A stretch of 19,183 nucleotides of DNA, from NCBI GenBank assembly GCA_004151065.3, contig NWUY0300018238.1, positions 24,908-44,090 on the forward strand, written 5' to 3'. The stretch is from Larix sibirica. Taxonomy: Eukaryota; Streptophyta; Pinopsida; Pinales; Pinaceae. The notes under the pieces are model-generated. The model had not been told where the DNA came from and made no database searches. It saw only the letters and a program-made list of their open reading frames with translations. The position numbers and the translations under genes are program-made. Shown here one piece after another: positions 1 through 10,170 of this stretch. Every line of letters starts with the position of its first letter. Position 1 is the first letter of the stretch.

Positions 1-1190
1 GGTTCTATGTGGGTTTAGGTCACATAGGATCTCAGATTGGAATTGTTCACCTATTTCCTTTTCAACTTTCCCTCAAGCTATGCAAATTGTATTATGCCCT
101 CGCCGATAATCTAAACCACCTTATATGATTCCCACTAGCGCATTCTTAATTTCCCAAGGTGTTTGTAAAAGTTGTTATCATACATTAAAATCAATTTCCC
201 CTATGTATAGTATTTATTTCATATAAGTTTCTCAAGTTAGGACTTTTGACACCAATCGAAGACCATTTTAAGGTACCCAACCAGTGAGAGTAAGAAAACA
301 TGTATTTATGCAATACCACATACGATACTTTATTTCCTTTTACCTATCCTTTCTTGACCTTTCATTTTTGTAAAACTATAAAAAATCAGGTCTATATACC
401 CATGGAGGAGATACAATATTTTTTAGTGTGTGCTCATCTTAGTGGTCCCTAATATTTTCAATATTTAGCTCATCATTTGTCACAATATTACCTAATTTGT
501 CTGCAATGGCTCATGGTAATACATTGGGTAGCTACTATCACCCAAGTCTTAAACTAAGTAGTATCCTTTCTTTCCTCATATTGCATATGACATAGCTCTT
601 ATATGGGGTCAACATTGGTGTTTTCCTAGGTGGATCCATCTCTATGGATTCCCCTCTATAACATATTCCTTTGTCGCATCTTCCTCTTCATAACCAACAA
701 TCATGAACTATGGTTGCTCCATCTATAAGCAACACTAAATGCATCAAAGCACTCATGCATACAATGTTTCCATCCCAAAGAATTGGAAAGTAGAGAAGAA
801 CATACCCTATAGCTCCAACCAATAACAAGTTTCCTACCACATTTATGCATGAAAATACTAGTTCTCTAAAAATGGATCTAAGATGTGCATGAATTTATGC
901 ACCTATTGTTAGAATGGAACGAGGTATGTCATCCAATGCTAGATATCATGATCCACATATCTATGCAGGTCGAAATTTCTATCAAATAATAGATATGGAT
1001 TGACATGGTTGTATTTTTCATCTATTAGTAATGCCCCTAGGTTTGACATAAAACGAGTCCACAACATCATTGTTGTTACTTTACCATGAATGGAACACTA
1101 TATTATTTGTTTCCCACCACCACGAGGGGGACTCTACTAAAGAAATCTATAATGTTGCAATCTCTTGTGGACATTATCCTATTTCTAATT
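1..1190. other. AT-rich stretch, no gene recognised
   Basis: No reading frame longer than about 60 codons and no RNA gene is visible. The adjoining sequence to the right is a minus-strand gypsy gag-protease relic, so this stretch would be expected to hold the continuation of that polyprotein towards RT. I looked for RT and RNase H wording on the minus strand and found nothing I would defend. It is either very decayed polyprotein sequence or unrelated filler. Confidence 0.4.
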
Positions 1191-1374
1191 GAGTCATAAA
1201 TTATTGTGCCTCAATCATGTTTTCAAACCCTAGTGGGTCCTTCACCTCCACTTCAATCAACCTACATGGTCGTAATAATGTGCAATACCGAATCAATTAG
1301 TCATCATCTCATTCAAACATTGATTAACGACACTTTTGAATATGTTGTGAATGAAAAAGCATTGTGCATACTTA

Positions 1375-1800
1375 GCTCCACATCTATTCCAGGATTGATT
1401 TCATCCTTATAATTCCCTTTGGTAAGGTTGTACATCTATTCTAGAGAACCTTCATCCAAAAATTATTGTACAAGTTCCACAAATTGTTCGCCCAATATGA
1501 ATTCCAATGGTTGAACTACTCTATAGCTTCTTTCTCAAATGATGTTTTCCTCTACTTCAAGTTCCATAGAGAATCACTATTAAAATCTAAATAAATACCT
1601 AGTAATGAAGGTAGGAATAATTATGATCTAGTATCTCAATAACTTCAAAGTTAGCATATGTATTTACACCATCCATATCAACCTCTATATGCTCCAACCA
1701 ATTGAATGGAAAATTTCTCGATTCATTTTTTAGTTGTAGTTATATCAACAAGTAAACCAAATTTGGATTCCCAAGACTTCTTGAGTAGAATATTCACATA
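1375..1800 (-). pseudogene. Ty3/gypsy aspartic protease region, relic
   Basis: Minus-strand fragments in shifting frames follow the order of a plant gypsy protease region. 'VNILLKKSWES' lies near 1797-1765. 'DMDGVNTYANFEVIEILD' lies near 1679-1626, followed by 'LLGIYLDFNSD' near 1606-1574, 'RKTSFEKEAI' near 1551-1522 and 'MYNLTKGNYKDEINPGID' near 1433-1380. In related elements, as I remember them, this is the stretch after the catalytic D-[ST]-G, with the 'DFEVIEIVD..PYP.LLGIDWA' and 'NLKKR.MSFE' blocks. I do not see the catalytic triplet itself. At least two frameshifts and several stops break it. The assignment rests on remembered family wording, not a search. Confidence 0.55.
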
Positions 1801-2560
1801 TATTCCTAGAACCAACATAACCTCTCATACCCCATATCCTCCATTCACACCATTAGTCGAAATTATTTTCCAAACCATATCCTCTATACAAATTGTATCA
1901 TCGTAACACTAGACAAGAAATTGTCGCAAAACCTGACTAAGTACCTTCTTAGACTGGCTATAGCATGTTCATCCTCCAATATCTAAAGGAAATTCTTTAA
2001 CCATACTTGGACATCTTCCTTAGTTGTCTTTGACCTCTACCTAGTATTCAATTCATTGAGCATGACATCTATATCTATTAGTTCAGTAGTCCATTCCATG
2101 TGACTTCTGATGCATCTTGTAGAAAATTCTTTTGTTGCATGAGATCAAACATGGGTGCTTTCAACGGATCTATGTGAATAGTTCTATGATCTACGGCTCC
2201 CATATATTATCCTATATTTGCTCCAGCGCAAGTGATAATATTGATTCCATTCTACACCTAACTTGAATCGGAATCATTGAGGATCTGTCATTTAGAATTA
2301 ACCATGTTCAGAAGGTGTTGCTTATATCCTGCACCTCCCAATTTTCTATCAAATCGAGAAATCCTCAATGTTATGCTTGGTATTTTTGTAGTGGTTCTAG
2401 CAATCCTGATGTAGATACAAACAATTATTGGCAATGTGCCCCACTTCATTCTAATTTTAATTCCATGGTAAAGGATTGTTTTCATCATTCCTCAATGTTC
2501 GATAATCTTCATTCTAATTATGCCCTCAGTTTTTTCCTTCCCCCAACTCTACCTTGAGCA
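1801..2560 (-). other. probable gag-protease spacer, highly decayed
   Basis: This stretch lies between the zinc-knuckle region and the protease relic of the same presumed element and reads on the same strand. Short open pieces such as 'RSKTTKEDVQVWLKNFL' occur on the minus strand around 2000, but I cannot name a domain in them. It is placed here by position only. Confidence 0.3.
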
Positions 2561-2955
2561 TATTCTCTTAAATCTATCATCAATCACAAATATTGTGTGG
2601 TAGTGCTCTTACAATGAGTGTTTAGCATGTAAAATTCACAATGTACTACTACCATAGTACATAAATGGAAATGATGTGGGTCGTGTCTCAGGTTCCTCCA
2701 TATCTCGTAGATTCCCACAACTACCTTTCCCAGCATACTACCCAAAAACAAATTATCCACTATCACAACATATCTCTAGGTCATGGGGAAATCATTTTTT
2801 AGGTGCCTTTGGTCCTACACAATGTGCAACATAGTGCCTCTCTTCTACCTAGCTTGGATTTTTCCAACTCATGAATCTACTCTGACAAAGTAGTCAAGTA
2901 ATACTGAAGCTATACTAGGTATAGTATCAACATTAAAACTAAATCTTCCTCCAAT
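2561..2955 (-). pseudogene. Ty3/gypsy gag C-terminal fragment with zinc knuckle
   Basis: Reading leftward on the minus strand from the LINE tail, one frame gives 'LTTLSE', a stop, 'IHELEKSKLGRREA' and then 'CCTLCRTKG'. The last piece begins a CX2CX3GHX4C zinc knuckle at 2828-2788. Fourteen codons need 42 bases and 41 are present, so one base is missing at the Gly-His step. The next frame supplies 'HLKND', then Phe in place of the last Cys. A second, weaker knuckle-like pattern lies at 2640-2599 (Cys-Glu-Phe-Tyr then Thr-His), with the second and last Cys replaced. Gag knuckles bind genomic RNA during packaging. The N-terminal gag domain was not found on the far side of the LINE. Confidence 0.5.
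2788..2828 (-). other. CCHC zinc-knuckle motif, 1-base deletion
   Basis: On the minus strand Cys codons at 2828-2826 and 2819-2817 give C-T-L-C, followed by R-T-K-G. After a single-base frameshift the sequence reads H-L-K-N-D and then TTC (Phe) where the third Cys is expected. Spacing fits CX2CX3GHX4C once the missing base is allowed for. Confidence 0.55.
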
Positions 2956-3391
2956 ACTCTTTTTTTTCAACAGGAAAAATAAAAATAATTAAAAAGTAAC
3001 TTGATATTCAAAAGTGGATCAAAGTTACATATATTTTTTCATAAATACATCTATCATATCCTAAGAGAGGAGCAATGACTACAAAAAATAATCTCAACTT
3101 CATCAAATTGTCAAAAAAAGAGAAAAAACTAAATGCTTAATAAAGAAACCCTTAAGTAGGAAAACTCTGACTGTTTTTTATAACTGCTTTTCATAAGTCT
3201 AAAAAACATGAGAAAGGCATGACTGAAGCAGTTGTGTTTTATACAAAAAAATTTCCTAATGCAAGTATTGATCAGCAAGAAAAAATGGCAATGTCGGAGT
3301 CATATTACAACAAAAAGAAAACTTAGTAAATTTTCATTGATCCTGAGCTAATCAATGTGAAATATTTGAGCTCTTAAAAATAAAGCAGGCC
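2956..3391 (-). other. LINE 3' untranslated region and A tail
   Basis: The sequence follows the ORF2 stop codon (TAA at 3394-3392). On the minus strand it is T-rich in its last 100 bases and ends in eight A residues (2967-2960), then GAGT. Such a short A tail is normal for an aged plant LINE. The gag relic of another element begins immediately beyond it, which marks the likely insertion boundary. Confidence 0.65.
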
Positions 3392-3775
3392 TTAATTGTC
3401 TCCCACCACCTTCTTTGAAAGTTTATCTGCAAGAACATTTAGCTCCCGAAAAATATGCTTAATGGAAAAAGCATTGAACCTTTTAAAAAGATGTTTTGTC
3501 CCGATGCACTAATGTTCAAGTGATGAGACATGTAGAGAAGAGATCCCATTGGCCCAATCGACTATTGCTTTTGAGTCGCCAAAAACATTGATTTCGAGGA
3601 TGTTTCTGTGTAAAGCAAAGGACAAAAGGCCCTAAAGTGCTAGAAGTTCAGCATGAGTATTGATACCCTGAGCATAGCTCATCCTCAAAATAAAATAATG
3701 ATTTGGATCCTTCTTGATGACCATTCCTCCATCACACCGATTATACTTTGTATCTCCATCGAAATACCCATAAGG
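3392..3775 (-). other. RNase H domain of LINE ORF2
   Basis: All four catalytic-type residues are visible in a single frame: Asp in 'YFDGDT', Glu in 'THAELLAL', Asp in 'FGDSKAIVDWA', and the His-Asp pair in 'HIFRELNVLADKLSKK'. Two in-frame TAG codons interrupt it. The domain ends the protein and would remove the RNA strand after first-strand synthesis. It is a known late acquisition of some plant L1 lineages. Confidence 0.8.
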
Positions 3776-6700
3776 AAAACGATAAGTGATATTTGGGCCT
3801 TGTAACAATTTAGGCCTTTTTCTTGAAGTATATTTATGGAACTCTTTGAAGTATATTAAAATATGCAAAGTGGTTGTAAAAGGTGACTGATACCTGTCTT
3901 CAAAAATCATCCTATTTCGATCTCTCCAAATGCCCCACATGGTGAAAAGGGGCAAGGATTTGAGATTTGGGAAGAATTTAAACCAACTAAGCAGTAAATT
4001 CTCTAGCAATAAAGAATACCACTTTAAAGAAAACCTAAACTTGAGCATAATCTCAAACCAAATCTTTTTTTTGAAAACACAATCTACAAACATGTGTTGA
4101 ATTCTTTCACCATTTCTTTTACAAAGGATGCAGATATTAGGACTTAAGAATCCCTTTTTCATCAAATTATCATAGGGTGGAATCTTTTGTTTCAAGCACA
4201 ACCAGGCAAAACATTTGATTTTTAGAGGATAATGCCCCTTCCATAATTTGATATGCCACCATGATTAGGATGGAACTGATGAATATGTTGAGATGGCTTC
4301 ATAAGCTTCTTTAGCATAAATATGCCCATTATTAGCCTTCCAAGCCCAAGCCAAATTATCAACCTCCCTATTGAGTCCAATTCCCAAAGAATTTAAACTT
4401 GCAATGTAGTTAGACCATTACAGTGCCAAGTCACCAATTAAACCCAAGTCCGGAGCATAGAACCAGTATAAAACATTATTGTGTCCAGAATCTAAGGATC
4501 TAGCATGAGATAATTTGGTGATACCCAAACTAAATAATTAATAAACCAAAGAGGTTGAGAGCTTATAGAAAGAGTTACCCCCAATAAAGCGGTCAATACC
4601 CAGGACCACCTTTTCACCATTTCCTATCTTCAAGGAAATCCAAGATCCAAGCCAATGAAAGGTTCTATGGAAACCAAGCCAAATGTTTGAAGATTTATTG
4701 ACTGACTTATCACCCTTTCGACTCCAATATTCCACTGAAGACTTCCTAAGGTACTTATCTCTAAAAACCTCTCCCCACATCCCAGATCCAAATAACCCTT
4801 GCCAAAACTTTTGAGAAAGAGGGCCTGATTGAACCGCTACATGTTATTAATACCCCGGTCACACAAGCCATTGGGAAGACAAATATGATCTTACTTAACC
4901 AAATTAAATTTACCTATGTCCCCCTATCGGGTCTAACCAGAGAAAATTCATCATCTTTCTTCTGATGTAATGCAGGATAGAGATAGGGATCCTAGCCATG
5001 GCCATCCAATGAACAAGGATGCTTTCAAGGACTAATTTTACGAGGATAATCCTTCCTCCTAGTGATAACCATCTAAAACACCAGCAGTTGATCCCCTTCT
5101 CCATTTTTTTAAGGATTCAAATCCAATCATTGGTATAATAGTAGTTTGGCTTCAGTAAATAGCTCAAATACTTCTAACCTTTGTCAATATGATAGATCTT
5201 CAAAGGAAAGAGGCTAAATATTTTTTCTAACTCTTCTTGTTTGACTTCAATAGCAAGGAAACAAGATTTTAAAACACTAACCTCCATCCTTGAGTCTAGA
5301 AAAAAAATATTAATGATATTACTAAAACAATGCCATTCCTCTTCAGAGCCATAACCAAATAGGAGGACATCATAGATGAACAATAAATGTAATGGATTGG
5401 GTCCCAAAAAATTTGATAACTTTGAGCTTGTTGGATTGTATGGATTTTTTTATGAGTCTATTGATACCTTCTATCACCAATAAAAATCTAAGAGGGGAGA
5501 GTAGGCAGCCTTGCCTCAATCCTCTGGAGATACTAAAAAATTTGGTGGAAGGGTCATTGACCAGAACAATAAATTGAGTCGATATAATACATGAAATTAT
5601 CCAATCTGTGACTTGCAGAGGAGGACCAATATGCAAGAGAATCAACCTCAAAAAAACCCATCCCACTCAGTCATATGCCTTAATTAAATCCATCTTCAAA
5701 GTTAAAGAGATCATCTTTTTCACTTTAATCGAGTGAAGGCATTGTTTGAAACTCCTATGGCTTCCATGATTTGTCTGTTAGATAGGATCTAAATTTCTCT
5801 TTTGAGATGTAATTGGACGGGTAAGGCTATATTTTTTTGCACTAATATTTGAAATGATTTTGTAGACCAAATTGAAAATAGAAATCGATCGTTATCCATT
5901 GAAAGACTCAAGCTTAGAGCATTTAGGAATCAGAACTAAAAAATTAGACTTCAATGCCCTAGAGACAAACCCTTTAATCATGGATTCCTCAACCACTGCT
6001 AGGATGTCTTGACCCGTGATATCAAAGAAGTGTAAGTATAATTCCACTATCCATCCATAAAGGTTGTGCTTTTGTCCTTTTTTAATTCCTTCAAGACTTC
6101 CTCGACCTTATCAATAGAAACTGAATTTCCCACCTTCAAACCATCATCCACAGAAAAGAAACTAGGGAACTGCTTAATGACTTCAAGCTGAGAATATATA
6201 TTAGCCTCTCCTGGATTCTTGAATATTTTACCAAAATGAAGAATTGTTTCAGAATCCAAGTTTGCTTGAGAGCTAATCGTGACACTCTGGTCATCTTTCA
6301 ACTCACAAATAGAATTCATTGCTCTTATATGACTTGGATATTTATGGAATAACCTAGAATTGCAATCCTCAGGTTTAACCACATGATCCTGGTATTTTGT
6401 CTCCAAGATCCGGCCTCGATAGAGAGAATTTTTTATTTCCTAGCTTCCATAAAATCCAAATATTCCTTCTCTTCCATAGAAAAGAAACCAGAGGATTTTA
6501 CAGAAAATAAATGCTTGATGTGATCTTCCATTGCAGTGAGAAATTCCTTGAGTTTGGCCTTTTTTGTTTTTTCCCATATTCTAACAATCTTTTTAATAAG
6601 TTGCGTCTTCCTTACTAACCTTGCATGGGATATTTTATTGTCTCCTATGTAGTGGAAAACCAAAAATCCTTAACCATTTTGTTAAAATTGTCATCTTCCA

Positions 6701-7446
6701 GCCATATATGATTAAATTTAAAAGGAAAGTGGACCCTTGGAGAAAAACACTCAAGTTGGATACAAATTGTAAAGTGGTCTGAGGTTCTTAAGATACGGTT
6801 CCAAGATCTGACCCTAAGGGAGAGCTCATACATAGCCTTTGAAATAAAAAACCAATCTAGTCTCTTGGAGATGGCAGAGTTTCCCGCCTTTCCATTCCTC
6901 CAAGTAGGGAGTAGAGGAAAAGGGCCCATATCAATGAGGCCAAAATCTTGGAAAAAGCACTCTAAGAAGTATGAAAGAGGGTCCAGTCGAGAAGAGTGGC
7001 ACTAAATTTCATTGGATTTTAATGTACAATTTAGATCTCCTCCCAAAAGGAGAAAGGTCGGAATGAAGAATACCACTACTACCCACATCTTCCCAAAACA
7101 CTTGCCTATTCGGGTACGAACCATAACAATTGAGAAAAACAACATCCTCCTCCACACCTTTGATTTTACCTTCACACAAAATACGTCCACAAGTGATATA
7201 AGGATTCAGGTCCATAACAGAGGGGTTCCATGTGACCAATAGACCCCTCAAATGACCATTTTCATCCCTAGCACAACATTCCAAACCCAGAAACATCTTT
7301 AGGAAGAGGGAACAGGCTTTAACTTCATAGCACAGGGTTTCTTGCATCATAATAAAATCAGGATTAAGAATATCAAAGTTTCTTTTGAGGGCTTGATACT
7401 TGGACGAGCCCCCGACACCCCTAATATTATAATATACAACTAACAT
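3392..7446 (-). pseudogene. LINE ORF2: endonuclease, RT, zf-RVT, RNase H
   Basis: This is the replication protein of the LINE. It nicks target DNA and copies the element RNA there. The endonuclease begins at once after the ATG at 7446: Asn in 'YYNIRG', Glu in 'MMQET' (near 7341), 'GGDLN' (near 7037), 'KRLDW' (near 6857) and 'TSDH' (near 6779) are all present. RT motif A reads 'KMDLIKAYD' before a stop. 'GLRQGCLLSP' lies at 5522-5493. The catalytic box reads 'FIYDVLLFG' (from 5380), so one Asp is Tyr. 'LSLGGRI' follows near 5060. zf-RVT is at 4132-4079 (C-x2-C-x8-H-x4-C). RNase H has Asp in 'YFDGDT' (3760), Glu in 'HAELLAL' (3649), Asp in 'FGDSKA' (3577) and His in 'KHIFRELN' (near 3457). The last 672 codons (5407-3392) share one frame, broken only by stops. 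The first half needs about five frameshifts. Total length, about 1,350 codons, is normal. Confidence 0.9.
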
Positions 7447-7448
7447 TA
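7444..7448 (-). promoter_or_regulatory. ORF1 stop / ORF2 start overlap, TAATG
   Basis: On the minus strand ORF1 ends '...SKGD' with TAA at 7448-7446, and the ORF2 ATG is at 7446-7444, sharing the A. The endonuclease starts seven residues later, where plant L1 ORF2 normally starts, so this ATG is very likely the real one. The arrangement suggests translation of ORF2 by termination and re-initiation. Confidence 0.6.
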
Positions 7449-8461
7449 ATCACCCTTTGATGGGGCATGCTCAACTCTAAGGGGCCAGAAATTATTGGAA
7501 GCAGGAGAGATTTTTGTTACTGCTTGAAGACGAACAGAGATAGGAACATAGGAGAGGTCACCACCCTCGGCCTCATTCCTAGAAAAAATTCCCTTCTTAT
7601 ATTTTTTCCTGCAGACAATAACATTTTGAAAATGGATATGGTTGATAGGGATGACCCCCTTCTTGGTAGCACGGTCCAAATAGGCGAGCAAAGGGATTTT
7701 TCTTTTATCTAGAGTAGGAAGTTGCTTCACTAAAGGGATCTCCACCTTTTCAATCCTAGCCACCTCCCCATATTCATTGACCAAACCAGGATACTCCTTA
7801 GGTAGTACCTAAGATTGAAAAGGATGCATAAACCGATGCCCCACCTCTAAGGGCTCACAATATTCGAAAAAAAAATTATGAATAGGATCGGAGACTGGAT
7901 AATCCTCAGCCAACGCCTAGGGGAATCAGGATCTACATTGAAATCCACAATAGAAATTACTCACCCCTTTTCAGGATCCTTGACTGCTACAAAGGACCCA
8001 AATTGAGTCTGGGGATCAAAAGGAAAACCCTCTAAAAAACCCTCATTATTAGGAAAAGACACCGCAGAACCACCGTTCAAGATTTTCACTGAAGAGATTG
8101 ACAGCATAGGGTTAGGAGGATCCCTACCCACTTCCTTCCCCCCCCACGACTATAAAATTTCATCTTCCCACCCAAAAATAAATTCGAGATTAGGGACAAA
8201 AGAACCAAATGAATATTCCTAATAAGACTCCATCGCATTAATTGTATCTTTTTCAACAGAATAAAGGGAGTTGAAAAGAGTAGGATCTAGAAGCTTTATC
8301 TTACCGATGAGAGAGGCAGCTAGGTTAGGGTCCGAGTATTGAACTGAAACTAGAGGACCAACTTTCATCTCCTTATATCCATGGCTCGCCCTCGAAATAA
8401 ATGGCATAGATGCATCCATGGATTCCATGTCTAATTCATAGGAGATCTTAGCAACACACAG

Positions 8462-8503
8462 ACAATCCTTCTTTAGATGGCACACTTATTGGCAACTAAA
8501 ACG
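8462..8503 (-). other. degenerate CCHC knuckle in LINE ORF1
   Basis: On the minus strand the codons read R-F-S-C-Q-stop-V-C-H-L-K-K-D-C. This has the spacing of CX2CX3GHX4C with the first Cys changed to Arg (CGT), a TAA in place of a sense codon and Gly changed to Cys. It lies directly C-terminal to the DUF4283-like core, as expected for plant LINE ORF1. Confidence 0.6.
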
Positions 8504-9036
8504 TCAAAAGGGTATGTTCTTGTAATCAAGGATTTGAACAAATCTATCTTCATCCTAGCTAATCTCGACTTTCAGCAGCAACCCTCGCAAAACATCCATC
8601 TCAACAAGAATCAACGTCATCCTTTTGTCCATCCCATACAACATCTCATTCTCCATATAAATGAATCTGCCAATTATGTTGGCCAAATATTTAAAGAATT
8701 TCGCTGACCATAATTGGAGTGGGAACCCGGGAAGGAGAAACCAGAGATGACGCTTCACCACTCGTTCCTTAAAAGGGTTGAAATTCGGATGCCACCTAAT
8801 TAAAGTCAACGAGGCTTTTCAATAATCCACGGCATATACAGAATCTTTGAGTTGTGCTCCACCGAGAGGAAATGAAAACAAAACCAGTCATTGATGAGAA
8901 TACTCAGTTCTGGGGAGTAGTTAACCAAAGGATTCTAGTTTAGGCGAATCCATTCAATAAATTCTATCCTATTCATTTTAATTTTTAACAAATTCCAACT
9001 TGTTGATTAAAGAATGGGAAGAAAGACTATCCACTC

Positions 9037-9421
9037 TCTCCATAGTAATATATCTACCCACATTCATATCGACATTTTCCTCTAATATTTTATAGAGTTT
9101 CTGCCAACGTCGATTCTTCACCCGTCGCTGTGGTATTTTTCTCTGGTCTCCACCTTTCGAAAAACCGTCCTTATCACCAATAGGGGCACCATGTTTATCC
9201 TTGGCCAGATTCCAAACCACAAGGTCCTNTCTCCATAGTAATATATCTACCCACATTCATATCAACCTTTTCCTCTAATATTTTATAGAGTTTCTGCCAA
9301 CGTCGATTCTTCACCCGTCGCCGTAGTATTTTTCTCCGGTCTCCACCTTTCGGAAAACCGTCCTTATCACCAATAGGGGCACCATGCTTATCCTTGGCCA
9401 GATTCCAAACCACAAGGTCCT
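9037..9421. repeat. 192-base tandem duplication around a single N
   Basis: Copy A is 9037-9228 and copy B is 9230-9421, with N at 9229. By eye they differ at 7 of 192 positions (about 96% identity) with no gaps. The copies end exactly at the N on both sides. The repeat unit plus N is 193 bases, one more than a multiple of three. Its presence breaks the LINE ORF1 frame and its removal restores it. I read it as two overlapping contigs (alleles or near-identical repeat copies) joined without merging. Confidence 0.85.
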
Positions 9422-9806
9422 TGGAAATCTTATTAGAAATTTCCACCAAAAGAAAAGATGAAACCTAAAAACCGACCTCCGGGAAACCCCACAATGGGAT
9501 CACCGGGGGAAAAGAGTTGTTTTGTCTTAAGCCCCAAGTAGGAATATTATTTTTCCCAACCCAAATTTGTCTCTGTAACTGGCCAAGTATTTGTTTCTTA
9601 CACGGAGATGACATGTTGACTTGGAGACTGAAACTATCTCCATCGTTGTCCCTGAATATTTTGGAACCCGCCCCCGACAAATCTCCATGAACTCTGCGGT
9701 CGATAATAAAATTCCCCTTGAATAGGTCTCGCCCTTACCAGGTGTAAACCAAAGAACCACCTCTTCCTCCAATGAAAAAATCCTGGGATGGAGAAGATAC
9801 CTCCAT

Positions 9807-10170
9807 CTCTAAAAAATCTAGCTTACCCTAGACTCATGGACTGAGTAGAATAATTCCATATGACAAAGGGAATGACTCCAGATGGTGTAATCCAATCATT
9901 TCACCAAAGATTAATCAACAACACTATTCACCACGCTAATTTGTTATACAATACCAATGAGCTTCCATGGAGGATCCATTTACGTCGATTTGTTGTGAAA
10001 GTAATCGTCCTAAGAAAGAGTTTAAATGGGAGGAAATTTTCCATTTTCAGGTGATGGAGAGCCATTTAGCTGAGGTTTTTTATGATATTTTCTTGTTTTT
10101 CCTCATCTTTCAAATTTGGGTTATTTGGAAAATTGGCATTTGGGTTTTTTTCTATTTTTTCATGCTATAG
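9807..10170. other. possible LINE 5' leader; no gene recognised
   Basis: This stretch is upstream of the presumed ORF1 start on the minus strand. It could be LINE 5' untranslated sequence or the flanking target. Two overlapping plus-strand frames of about 65 codons here carry no recognisable wording. The T-rich end (10075-10165) is low complexity. No gag N-terminal sequence of the left gypsy relic is visible, though nesting would predict it here. Confidence 0.35.

Larger units (their letters stand above)
2956..9806 (-). mobile_element. L1-type LINE, near full length, decayed
   Basis: This is a non-LTR retrotransposon on the minus strand, with ORF1 (about 9806-7446), ORF2 (7446-3392), a 3' untranslated part of about 430 bases and an eight-A tract (2967-2960) at its end. 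Domain order in ORF2 is apurinic endonuclease, RT, zf-RVT and RNase H, as in plant L1 elements that carry a C-terminal RNase H. Length, about 6.85 kb including an apparent 192-base artefactual duplication, is close to full size for this group. About five frameshifts and a dozen or more stops make it non-autonomous. A 12-base direct repeat (2944-2955 and 9762-9773) could be the target-site duplication, which would put the 5' end at 9761 rather than 9806; otherwise the 5' end is undefined and may extend further right. Confidence 0.88.
7446..9806 (-). pseudogene. LINE ORF1: DUF4283-like RNA-binding protein
   Basis: This is the nucleic-acid-binding partner of ORF2. I place the start at 9806 because that ATG opens the frame holding 'SGAGSKIFRDNDGDSF' and then 'PTWGLRQNNSF'; the start is uncertain. 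A basic stretch 'RRRVKNRRWQKLYKI' lies near 9330. The DUF4283-like core at 8809-8555 reads 'IRWHPNFNPF', 'LWFLLPGFPLQLW' and 'IIGRFIYMEN', the usual order. A zinc knuckle follows at 8503-8462, degenerate: first Cys is Arg, the Gly is Cys and a TAA falls inside. The C-terminal part ends 'EHAPSKGD' at the TAATG junction. The apparent duplication at 9037-9421 adds 193 bases including the N; removing it puts 9806-9422 and the DUF4283 core in the same frame. Other frameshifts (near 8985 and 8825, and again between about 8220 and 7784) are true decay or errors. Confidence 0.72.

Noticed and set aside
1706-1906. Plus-strand frame of 66 codons
   Set aside because: It is antisense to the protease relic blocks at 1800-1620.
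2315-2557. Plus-strand frame of 80 codons rich in Cys, Ser and Pro
   Set aside because: It is antisense to the gag-protease relic and carries no motif; gag and protease wording is on the other strand.
2960-2967. T8 run considered as a Pol III terminator
   Set aside because: On the minus strand it is the A tail at the LINE 3' end, and no tRNA or A/B-box promoter is visible nearby.
7012-7242. Plus-strand frame of 76 codons
   Set aside because: It is antisense to the LINE endonuclease, which carries its catalytic residues here.
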